Shown: positions 49,601 to 61,600 of the stretch, piece by piece
How the letters are laid out: each line of letters starts with the position of its first letter
How positions within the stretch are numbered: position 1 is the first letter of the stretch
NCBI GenBank assembly: GCA_008828725.1
Contig: MEHQ01002204.1
Location: 191,532-255,531 of the forward strand
Length of the DNA: 64,000 nucleotides
DNA from: Saccharina japonica
Taxonomy: Eukaryota; Sar; Phaeophyceae; Laminariales; Laminariaceae
Direction: 5' to 3'
Program-made: the position numbers and the translations under genes
Notes under the pieces: model-generated
Databases searched by the model: none
Told to the model about the DNA's origin: nothing
What the model saw: the letters and a program-made list of their open reading frames with translations, nothing else

Positions 49601-52600
49601 GCGATTGATGGCGAATTGAATGCAGTACGTACGTATTATTGTCAAAGGCAAGTTTGCTAGGGTATACCGGTACCGGGGGTATACTAATATCACCCAGTGG
49701 TGTAGCCGTATTTGCGTTACCGGCAATGGCCTTCTGATGCCCACACTCAATTCGACGGCCTTTTAATTTTCGCGAGGGGATTTTGTGTTGGTGCAGTTAC
49801 CTCTTGTTAAGCGAATATCGGCTGACGTAGTGTGAAGTAGACACTATCCACTCACACAATCGTAGGACCTGTATCCTGACGTCATGTGACGGCTTTCATG
49901 CAACCCCAACATATCCTGTCCCCCGAACTGCCTGTACTCTGCTGTGCGTAACGTGTTCGCCAAATAGGGACGTAAGCTCGAATCAGCTAACGGCGTTGCC
50001 GGCGGGCCTCTTCGATGCCTCGGAGAATCTGCGCATTTTGTGAGTGACTTCGGTTAGGTCAGGGTCTCGGTGCAGTCGACTGTTGTGGAACGCTCACTTC
50101 GACCCTGATGTATGTTGAGACGTGAGAAACTCTATGTGTTTTGTCTACTGCGCACGATTCGCCCCAGTGGAGGTCCCGTGTAACTTTCGTCCTTGGGTTT
50201 GCAGGAGCGTTACACTTAACGGGCTCGTGCTGTGCGACTTTTCGCGCCCTTAAACGAAACAAGTGCGTGCTTAGTGATATCATTGGCCTGTTACGTAAGT
50301 TTGGATGTGCGAAACGTTGCGCCCCGTCATTCTCCGCCTGTCCACCTTTTGTTTTGTTTTGTTTGTGTTGCCACAGGTGTCTGTGCAGTAATAACCTTAG
50401 TAGTCACAGGGAACGAGCATCCTACTTTGACGGGAATCCGTGGACACATGCTACGATAGAGGTGCACCATGTTTTTTCTGAGCTCCTCACTTAAGGATCG
50501 TCATACCTCTCACCGAAAAACGATTTTGGAGGGGAATAAAAGTGCTACCGGATTAAAAATCCCATGAACGAATAATCCTCTTGAAACAAATTCGTCACAA
50601 GAATGAAAGTCCAACGAATTCGGGTTAAGAAACCCGACAGTTCAGAAAACGATTCAGCCAAAAAGTGAAAATGGTATCATAGCACGCGTCCGTGCTGAAA
50701 GGCAGCATGCTGTTTTGTTACGTTTGGTAGAGCTGCCCCGGCATGTTTTTTCTTGGCCTCTTCTCGCCGAGTTGGCAAGATTTCTGAGCCCCTTGTCGCC
50801 GAGTGAAAATGAACCGGCCAGTCGCTTGTATCAACGGAGCCTCCCTGAAACTCTCATCGCGTAGACCAAGGAGTGCATGTCTAGCAGCCACGACGTGTTG
50901 ATAACGGGTGACATGCACTCTGACGTAGCCACGATGCCACCAATATCTCGGCCATCATACATGTGTTTTCCGTATTCGACGCCCCTCACTCTCCTGCGTT
51001 GCTCGTACTCGCACCCCGAACACGCACATCATTGGCCATACAATTCCCGACATTTGTTGTTAAAACTAAAAAAGGGTGTGCGTTGAGTGAACGTAGCCCC
51101 GGACGTTTGTTGGTATACGCAAACTACTGATCCAAGACTGATCTGGCACAATTCTCCGAACACTCCACTTGTTGTCTCGTAGGCTAACAAAGTAGCGGGT
51201 TTTGAGATCATCTGCTGGTAAACCCCTTTTGCCGAGTCATGGTCAATCAATCCACGGTTATGTTTCATCGTAGGTATATTTATAGTTTGAATGAGAAACA
51301 AGCGGGCAAGGGCCTGCTAGGAAGAACCCAAAGTTCAACATGGTGCATGCCACAGCAGTATTCCATGGGGGAACACCCGCTCTGATCGTCTTGCAAGTTG
51401 CAAGCGAGCACATTCCGATTGATCATGTGGTGGCAACTTTCGAAGTGCGCAACGTCAAGTGTCGGGCAGATGCGCTTGGTTTGGGATACCGGTACGTAGA
51501 CCGTTCAATTCCCGCGGATGCTTAACGTTACCCGCGCGTATGCGCCCACGGCCTGTGTCCGTCCAGTGGGGTAAAATATCACGTGGTGTGCGATACGAAG
51601 CAAGGTACGCACGACCGTTAGCGTGATATATCCAAACGCTTAACATATCTGTATGACGACTGTTATGTGACTTTTTCTTCAATAGGTCTACGATTCATAG
51701 TAAGATTGAAAGACGCCTGATGACAACGCAGCTAGCTGGTAGGAAGCGCATTGGTACTGCTGTGCCTTCATTTGAACAACACGACTAAGTACTGGTTACA
51801 TTTCGGATATGATTATGTGTGCCAATTTGCCGAGGAGTGTAGTATTATCACGGAGATCGCAGCCGCATTCCCATTTTTTATAAAGCTGGCGTCCCCGGTG
51901 GAATGACAGGTGAATCTTGTCCCTGTTTGAGTCAAGCTCGTCCCTCGAGTGCATGCTCGTAGGGACTTTATCCTGCAAACAATTTCCTTGACAAGCGGAA
52001 AGCGCGAAAGCGTGAGTTAGCAAAATTCGATGAAAACCAACGAACCTTGTGAATCCTGAACCTGCGATCACAATCAAGGCACGAACTGTAGTGGGGTGGA
52101 GGGAGAAGAGCCCGCTGTGTGACCCGAGATCTGAGTTACGATTATGGAGGGAGAGGGACAGAAGTGCGAATATAGTAAATGGGATGAAGATAAAAAAATA
52201 AGGATAGAGAGAAATCACGAAATATCTAGCCCAGCAACCGCTGGCCAGCTACAAAAGCAGCAGCCCTGTCTGTTCGCGTGTTCTACCAGTGCCAGCACTG
52301 TTCCGTGCTGTACCCACTTGGTATTCCAACTCACACGATCAACCAACAAATGCCTCGTTGCTGGTTCTCTTTAGCCACGAATATGAACCAAACACCTAAT
52401 TCTCTCTAGAACAACAAACAACACATTATTCTTGGATCGGTTCCCGATCTCTAATAATGTTCTCCTTTTCTCAGCATGATGCAGCATGTGGTGAGTTAGC
52501 TGGTTCTTCACCGTTATGACTCATCTTTTTCTCGTGCTGGTTGGTGAACCAGGCGACTGTCTGAAAATGCGCTGACATATTTGCCGGCCGGCCTCTTCGA

Positions 52601-55600
52601 GCACACGCTCGCTTTGGAATCCCTGTGAGTATAAACGAGTCCGCTATCAAGTTCGTATGTCGTAGGACCGATCCAAATAAGTTGTGCGGTTGAAGGCAAA
52701 ACATGTTTCTGCATCGGTTGTTCGTTGGCGGAAGGGCGGGAACAACGGTTGCGTTTCTCTTTCTTTCTTCTTTGCAAGTCAACGAATCTGCGGACGGTTT
52801 TCTGACAATTACTAGCGTCTTTTGCCCAGCCCATCTAGACCACGCGGTTCGCCCTCAAAAAGGAGCACACACAACTACCGCCTACCTAGAAACATTAATC
52901 TTTAGCAACGGTTGACGTGTGTCTACGTGAAAGATGACTTACGGTCATCTATATATCAGGTTGCTGTGCGTTCCAATGCATGTCCGGACCGGTTTCGCGG
53001 TAGAAGATATACCTTGTCCACGGTTAGGATATATAAACGACGAAGTCACGACTCGGAAAATCTATTACCAGATATGTTAGACGGATCTTGCCGAGCAAAG
53101 AACCGCTTAAGCATATAATCGTCTCTCTCTCTCTGGCTCATGCTTGAACCCACTATCCGCGAAACAACTTTGCGGGAAAACTACGACACCACGCATGCTA
53201 TCTGTAATTCCTTTCAATGCCATTTGCATGTTTTCGCATCTCGACCAAGCAGGAATTTCGATCTTAACCGGCTCACTACCGTTCCAGCTGGATTGTTCAC
53301 GGGCCTTGCAAATTTGGCGATATTGTGAGTACACCCCGTCGGGGGAGTTTACCGAGTTGATTTATTGTCGACAGAACGGGTAGAGTGCGAGCGCAGGGAG
53401 TGATGCGCCTGAGAAAATATATTGGCGGCGCTTTTTTCAGTTTCGTGTGCCCCCCCCCTTTTCATGGAAGAAACTCGTTCCTCCCACAGGGGTATGGTAT
53501 GTCGCGTGGTACGTGCACGGTAACCACCGCACGATTCGTGCCGATGATAACCTCTGCGATACACGCTCCGGTTATAGAAGGGGAGAAATTTCGACTAAGT
53601 AAGGCGTACACCACATAATATTGACGCCGACAGAGTAGGTGAAGACTGAAACATGGATAGCGTTTTTCCTTCCAGGTTTCCCGTACAGGCTGGTTCGAGA
53701 TAAAACGCCGGGAATGTTTTTCCCGGCCAACCTTCACGCCGTTGTTTTGGATCAGACCGTAAAACGTGACACACGTCTTCGATGAGTCCTCACGAAGCGC
53801 TAAACTGACGCTTTCGTGTTCTTGTTGTTTGCCTGATGTTTCGTTTTATCAAATTTGTTTCGTTCAATTTGGATCAACTTAGACCAAATGTTTCGGCGAA
53901 AACCAAATAAATTAGAAGTCTTGCGTGAGTTCTCGGAACAAATGTAGTATCGCAAGTCGAAAACTTCAGGGTCTATGTCTAAAAAACGGCGATGTACATT
54001 TTTGAAACTTGTGCGGAAAAGTTGGAAAAATATGGACATTGCCTCGTCGGTTTTTAGTTTCAGTATGTGGTCGAATGTTGGCGATGCTCTTGCTTAATGC
54101 TGAACATATGCCGGTCACATATTCCAAGGTTTGCGCGATCAAATGTGCAGAATGGCCTTCGAAAGCCTTCAATCGGACGGACAAAACAAACAGGTAGAAA
54201 CACACTATCGTTTACTTCCTATGGAAACGCCTGCCTGGTGGTTGTTTAATACTCATTTTGGCCACTAGCGCCAGCCCTAGAGCTCAAACTATACTACGAC
54301 AACTTCATCCACTCCCGCTCTATATGGCGTTTAGTATGCAGGTGTTTTATGTCCCATTCGAGTAAACTATACTGGCGGCAGTCATTGGGGAGAGAATTGC
54401 CTTTTTTTTCACTTGAACCGCACCCGTATAGGATGCTAAGCACCAATGGTGACATTGGTCGCAAATATCGGCGTTAACCCATTAAGAACTAAAACATGGA
54501 TCTCACTGTACAATTCCACGTAGTTTGTCCCCAAATAAGTGGGACCACTTCCTAAGGGGTTAAACGGGCATCGTCTGGTGTTATTCCGCAAGTAGGCACC
54601 ACCGCTGCCGACACAGAGGTGTCGTTGACGGTAGGCACCACCGCGGCTGACACAGAGGTGTCGTTGACGTAGGTGATAGTTAGATGAAGCCTCTGTCGTC
54701 CATCGTTGTCCGACGCGTCCTTGCCGTCACCGCGCATGCTTTGGGTCCAGGGGGATGGGCGACAACGAATTAGCCACCTTCCCGACGGAGGTTTTCGATG
54801 ACCTGGTCTCCCTGCGGGAATTGTGAGCGCTGGTACCGAAATTTGTTTTAGAGGAAATTGACTGGCATGCAGGATGTTTGGTTGCTGCTTTCAATGTCCA
54901 GAGATGTAAACGAGCTCTCGGCATGGGCGCTGCTGCAGAAATGATGGCATGACAATTGTTGCTTGATATTGCGATGCGGGAGTTATCCCTGCTCACACCA
55001 AAATTGAGGTATATATCGCCGGTAACCTCCCAGTGTGTACCATGACCCCACTTTCACGAGGGAACACCCCACGTTGATACCTTCCCAGGTTGTCCCACGT
55101 GGAAAAGAAAACACCCCGTCCTCCCTCCTGCCTTATGCAAAGTCTTGGATCAGAGTTTATTTCATCGAGTGCCCCAGTGATGTATTCCATGCTCTACGCA
55201 AGTATGTTGTGTGCTTACTTCAAGGCGCGAACCGTAGCGAGAGGAGGGAAAAGACCCCACGGATCAGAGTTACGACTAGGAGGAAGAGAGAAAAGAAGGG
55301 CGAAGATATTAAATAGAATGGGGGGGGGGGAGGACTAAAACTGCCACGCACGCACACCCATCTACCCACCCACCTCGCAAAACACTAAACTTATCTCCGA
55401 CTACCAACCTGCTCCCCCCACCCCCACCCCACCCACCCACCCAAGCACCCACTCACCTCAACCAAAACAAACGAGAAATAGAATAGGAGAGAAGGTTGGA
55501 TTTGAACTCCGGCTACTGCCCGGCAGAGGCGGGCGCTCTACTGTCGACCCAAAAGAAAGCAATGCGTTCATTGTGCACCCCCGGGCAGTAATCATTTGTC

Positions 55601-58600
55601 GTTCCCCGCTCACCGAGCTTACTCGCGGCGCATTACCCTTCGCCGGGTTCTCCAAGCTGCTATATCGGGAGCGGACGTTGGTTTGTCGCGTGATCGCGAG
55701 AGATCCGACGGCTCTCGGGAGCAGCCTGTGTTATCGAACTTTGTACAAATACAGCCTGATCAGCACGACCACTATATGGCTGGCTACCTCGTTTGCCGAA
55801 TACAATTTTTCGTTTGTAAGCATCTTTCTTTCGTGGATAAATCAACATGTTAAACGAAATTTATCTGCCTCAGGTCACTCCTGTCTGGTCGACGTGGTAC
55901 CACAGCATGTCGTCTCCGCCAAATTTAACGGTTTTCGCCTGTTTCGGCTGTTCCTTCACATCGTGACAGAAACCTCCGCAGCAACAACTTTTCCACCCTG
56001 ACCGCCGGGCTGTTCAACGGGCTTCAGTCTCTTGAGGATTTGTGAGTGCGGCAATGTCGTGTCGGCTCGGGGGCATTGCAGGGCGTGTATTATGTTGCTG
56101 GCATTATCCATATGTTAGTATTCTTGGCGCCAGGCCGTCTCTCTGTCACCGCCATCATCGTCATAGCTTTTCAGAGGAACGCATTCTGAAAGCCGGCCCC
56201 ATCGATCTACAGTTTGCTTTGACCCCGGCGTATAGGGTTGTCCAGTGTTTTACAACGGTCGGCCAGCAATCCAAACTTACCTACAGCAGAATATATGGTT
56301 TTTATCTTTTCAACGTTCTATGTTTTTATCCACGTGGTATTTGTCGCAAACACGTGTAGGGAAGGATAACACGCGCTATATGGTATTCTATATCGATATC
56401 GGTGTGGAACGCTACAACAGCACTGGTTTTCGGACGTATTATTACTAATGGCGAAACTTGGTGTAAAAGGCGTACGACTAGTGGACCATGAACACTGTGG
56501 CGTCCCGCGCCTGTCTGAGTGAAATTGCCGGTAGCCCTGGAATCGGCCCACATGCTACCCGTTTCTCCATTCACAATACAAACTCAGCAGAAATACTGGC
56601 GTTATCGATGGCTAGCGCGGTATGATGCATGCGATTTTTTTTCGCAACGTAAAGCCCGCAGCAATAGCGCCGTGGATCGCTCAGGCACCGCCTCCGGATG
56701 TTCTGAGATGCACATCACACCATGGCAACGATTCGGCGTGGCGAGGGACCCAGTGTTTCACTGGTTGTGCCATCTACCCGCTCCTGCCATGGGGCGAGTC
56801 GGAGCTGAAGCACCCTGGGTCACGAGATCGTAGTGACAGACATAAATACAACAACCATATAAATATATACATATGAACACATGCTAATAATAAGGACAAA
56901 GTTACCCGCCTGGTCGTACCGCATGTAGATGGCCATAGCGGCTCCTACTGTAGATGCATATTATTAGCGCTTGGACGGATGCATGCGCCCTCCTTTGAGC
57001 TTGCGATGGCCGGTTTAAATTCGGGGCATTGTAGTCGCGATACAGGTGTGCTTCTCCTGTGCGGGGGGGGGTACCGACACTACAATAGACCCCTATTAAC
57101 TGCGGCAGCCGATATCGTTTGTTGGAGGAAGTGCAATCGATCTCAGGCCGGGCACGTTTCTAGGAGCACCGCTTCGCCTTGTTCAATGAACGTTATCTGC
57201 CACAAAACGCTTGTGTATGTCCCACATGAAAGGATGTACTCTTGGCGCAATCTACGATAGAGATATCACCTTTAGACTGTAATGCTTATGGATGACGCGG
57301 TCCCTGAACCAATTTCGGTTATGTGTTGCAATATTTTGCATTTGTACTCGGGCCACGGGATTGCTGATCGGGTAGCATTTTTTTGTTTCCTGTGCAAGAA
57401 GCGAGCGAGGACCCTCAGAAGACCTGTGGTGCACATTTTGAACAAGTCGTTACCCGTTTCTGGTGTTTTTGCTGTGTGTGACAGGTTGCTGGACAATAAT
57501 GACCTTACCACCTTACCCGCCGGGGTGTTCGACGGGCTCCAATCTCTTCGCAACCTGTAAGTGTGTCATTTAGCTTAGGGTTCAACAACGCGGAGCGCAT
57601 GCCCTGTTGCTTCCTTGGTCACCGTGCAACTGGAAGCCATGCCGCCCCCTCTGTTGCCGGCCTCTGCGGGAAAACACATACCGAACGCCCGTCGTGGTTC
57701 ATCTATGCTTCGCTTCAATTCAACACCGACATACCGTCGTCGGGAGGTCACATATTGCCAGTATTTCACGCTTCTGTACCGCGTAAGCTGTTAGTGGTAT
57801 TTACATTCCAGCGTTGTTTTAATCCCCATACTGGGCTTCTGCCATGGTCATTTGTGGGGAAGAACACACGCCACTCATCAATGGTGGTAGTACATAAACA
57901 TTCTGCTGCCATAGATATGTATAATTTGGCGCAACTACCAACGACGGCTAAGGCATCGTGAACAAACACGTTTTTGCTACCGCCCCCCGATCAACCGAGA
58001 CAAGATGGACAAGTCGGGTCTACCTATGTCTTTGATACCTTGTGGTCGACATAATAGGTTTACGGGTGGGGTTTGCCATACAGGCTATGCGAGATCGTCT
58101 TCGTGGTCGGGTCCTTTAACGACGTCGTATACCAGGAGAATCTTGGCGAACGCTAGCCGCCACACTTTTCCTTCCAATCGACGTTTATACCCAGGTCATA
58201 TATTGTGTAATGTTCCAAGTGTTCTCCCTTTTTATTTAAGAGGTGGAGGGAAACACTAATGTACTAGTTTGCCGAACTTATAAAAACATCAACCAGGGGG
58301 AAAAAAAAACCTACGACCGGAAGGAAAAGACCGTGCTGGATCACCGGAAACCTGTCACCCCTTGAACACCAAGACGAAAAACATGAATTTCTACGAGATC
58401 GTTTCGTTCTTTGAAAAAAATCTTGATCGGCGAGTTGGGTAGCCACGCACATTTTTGGTACATGTTAGCTGGAATAATTCCCGTTCCGTACCAACGTCCA
58501 TGACAGAGCCAGCTACCTCTGTTATAGATTCTCCGAAAAAGGGGAATTGGAATCGGTCGGTCAGTTAGATACCTGAATGTTTAATCAAATGGAAACCCAG

Positions 58601-61600
58601 CAACAATGCTCTGCCTTTATGGGTGCCTGCACCAACACGACACCCGTGTGTTTGAACTTTAAAATAATGGTAAATGTTGGCATTGTGGATGGTTCCGGAA
58701 CGGCTACGGGCTTGAAGACAATGCTCAGCACGCGACGGCCACGATTCGGCGCTGAATTGATACCCTTTTTTCCGCTGCTTGCGCCACCCGTGCTTTCTGG
58801 TCGTGGGACAAGGCAGGGCTAGATCGCTCAGTGTCGCGAAATCGTAGTGATGGGACAGATATACTATCGACATAGAGCAATAAGAATGTCTGGTCAACTG
58901 CACGTGTCTGCTCATACACATATAGCGCAGTCAGATGTTCAAAACAGCTCCTAATAGTGATTTTTTTTGTTTCGCTCAGACCGATGTATGTGCTTGCCTT
59001 TTCGATGTCCAGGGTCGGTGCCTTGTTCAAGCCTGGCCCTCGCACAGCATAGACTGTTCTCCTGTACGGAGATTTCGACATTGCATCAAGCCGCCACCAT
59101 AAATGCAGCAGGCGACCTCGTGTTATGAAGCACTCGCGCGAAGTTGGTCGCCTCAAGCTCTTTCTTTTGTGCAGTGCACAACATATTCAACGAGCATTGT
59201 CTGACGACAATATACTGCTATCTGTTCTTCCTGGGACGTGTTACGCTCACTATATCCTGTTGAACGAATCGTTCTGGGTTCGCGTGTCTGTGCTCGTGGC
59301 TATCAGACAAATGGACTTCAACGGCCTTTCTACCTTGCCGGCCGGGCTGTTCGACGGGCTGCAATCTCTTGAAACTCTGTAAGTGCGACACTGTGCCACC
59401 GGCTCAACAATGGACGGAACGTGTGTTGTTGCTGCTCTTGTCACCACGTTAGTAGAAGCTTCGAAATGTATCCGTGGCCAGCAGCAATGGTGGCGTGGAT
59501 GACTGCGGCACCGCCTCCGGATTGCCGGCAATTTTCATAATATGATGGACACGATACGGCGCGGCATGAACGCCAGTATTCAAGTCGTTGTTGGCATCCA
59601 ACCTCTGGCAATGGGGAAAAATGGGGCTAATATACCCGAAACCCAGAGGCCGTCGCAGTATTCAAGTTGTTATGGGCATCCAACTTCTCTGACAATGGGG
59701 GAAAAGTGGGGCTGATATTTCCCTGAACCCAGAGGCCGTGTTGGCAGACAGATATATACGATATTCTCCAAGCCTTTAACAAAAAAACTGATACCTGGCC
59801 AAATCTACTTGTCGGACGGCAAATATGATCCGTATGTAGGAGGCCGCAACAGCGCCTTTGGGTACTCTACTCTAGTTACAATCAGACCGATGCATGTACT
59901 CGCATATGCACCCACTAAGGTGGTGACCCTTTTCTAGACTTGTACTCTGATGTCTGCTGTGCCGAGATACCGACACTACAACAGACCGTCGCAAAAAATG
60001 CGGCAGGCGACCATTCGAGTGATTGAGCAAACATCGGCCTTCTTTTGTTTCAAGCCTTTGTTTCGTGCGTCGCTCGACATGTTAACCGAGCGTTCCCTGC
60101 CTACACGCCACTTCTGTATTCTCTCACCTGGCACTACAGTATTTCAACTCCCCTTTGTTTAACGTGTTTGGCCTGTGTTGGTCGGTCGTTCCTGCACTTC
60201 GTAACAGCAACCTGAAATTCAACGGCATTTCCAGCCTGGCCGCCGGGTTGTTCGACGAGCTTCAATCGCTTGAGTTTTTGTAAGTGCGATGTTGTGAATG
60301 TAAGCTCGTTGGCGTTGCGCGTTGCAAGGCCTGTACTGTTGCTGGCATCGCCGTCGTGTAATCTAGGGACCAGGCCGTCCGTCATGTTTCGGGATCATTT
60401 CTAGATATATTTGCTGGAGATCGCATGCCGACCGCCCGACAAGTAAAGGTAGGGTTTGCGTTGACCCCGGCATGTACGAGTAGTCACCGACCGTTTCATC
60501 GGCAGACGACCAGCAATAATGCGGTATTACCTACCGTATTATGTTTCCTATCATTTCGAGTTGTTTGTGTCTCGACGCTGTGTTTTGTCGAAGATATCCG
60601 TGGGGAAGAGGAACACTCCATGCAATACATGCTGATATCGATGAGGAACGCTACACATCTATGGTGTTCGTAGCAAGGGCTATATGGGTGGCGAAGCTGT
60701 CAACAATGACGTAGGTCTCGTGCACGAAACACATTGTCAGTGGCGCCCGACGATCGTCCGAGTCAACATGGCTGTAGAAGAGGAATCAGCCCATAGGATG
60801 CCTGTTTTAAATTTTGGAAAAGCACAATACGCAGCAATACTGAGTACATAGAGGGTTCGGCCTATACGATGCATGCATTTTGTTTTCGAAACGTAAGATC
60901 AGCATATATTGGTGGCGTGGATCGCTCGGGGACCGCCCGCGGAGTGTCAGTAAAGTGTGACGGCAACGACTCGGCGTTACGTGAGACCCAGACTTCCACT
61001 AGTCGTGTGGTCCATCTGTTCCTGCCCTGGGCAAAGCGCTCCGGATGGCGAGCCCGTCTTGGCAAAGAAGCAGATTACCAGTACATACGAACGGTTGTAG
61101 CCGTCTAAATTTGGCTTGGTGCCCCTTGCGAGCATTGTACTCGCCATACATGTGAATGTATCCTTCGCGAGTATGCCGATACTACTGTCGAGTAGACCCA
61201 CAATACCTGCTGCAGGCGGTTTCGTCTGTTGAAGGCAGGCCGCTTGTTCTAGTGTGATTTGTTTTCTTCCATATATCACCGTTCAATGTGGTCGTTGAGG
61301 GTTCTCTCCGGCGAAGCACTGCTGCCTGTCGCACCTGGTAACGTTTCATTCGGCACCCATATTGAACGATGTTTGCTTCTGTCTCGTTTTTCTGCTCCGG
61401 GGAGTAGATACCTGGACGACAACGACCTTACCACGATACCCACCGGACTGTTCGACGGGCTTCAAACTCTTCGCTACCTGTAAGTGCGACGTTTTAAGCG
61501 TGAACTGTTGCGTGCATTATCTCCGTGTACCTGGGGGCCAGACCGTCTCGCGGTTGCCGGCCTCATGTTTTTATATCTGAAGGAGGACATACTCCAAACC

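Larger units (their letters stand above)
50040..52552 (+). other. 2.5 kb intron with relic cassette, MITE A and SINE
   Basis: Between cassettes 19 and 20. It holds the decayed cassette at 50377, MITE A at 50445-50693 and a full-length, diverged SINE at 51889-52199. Nothing recognisable between 50.7 and 51.85 kb. Confidence 0.6.
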
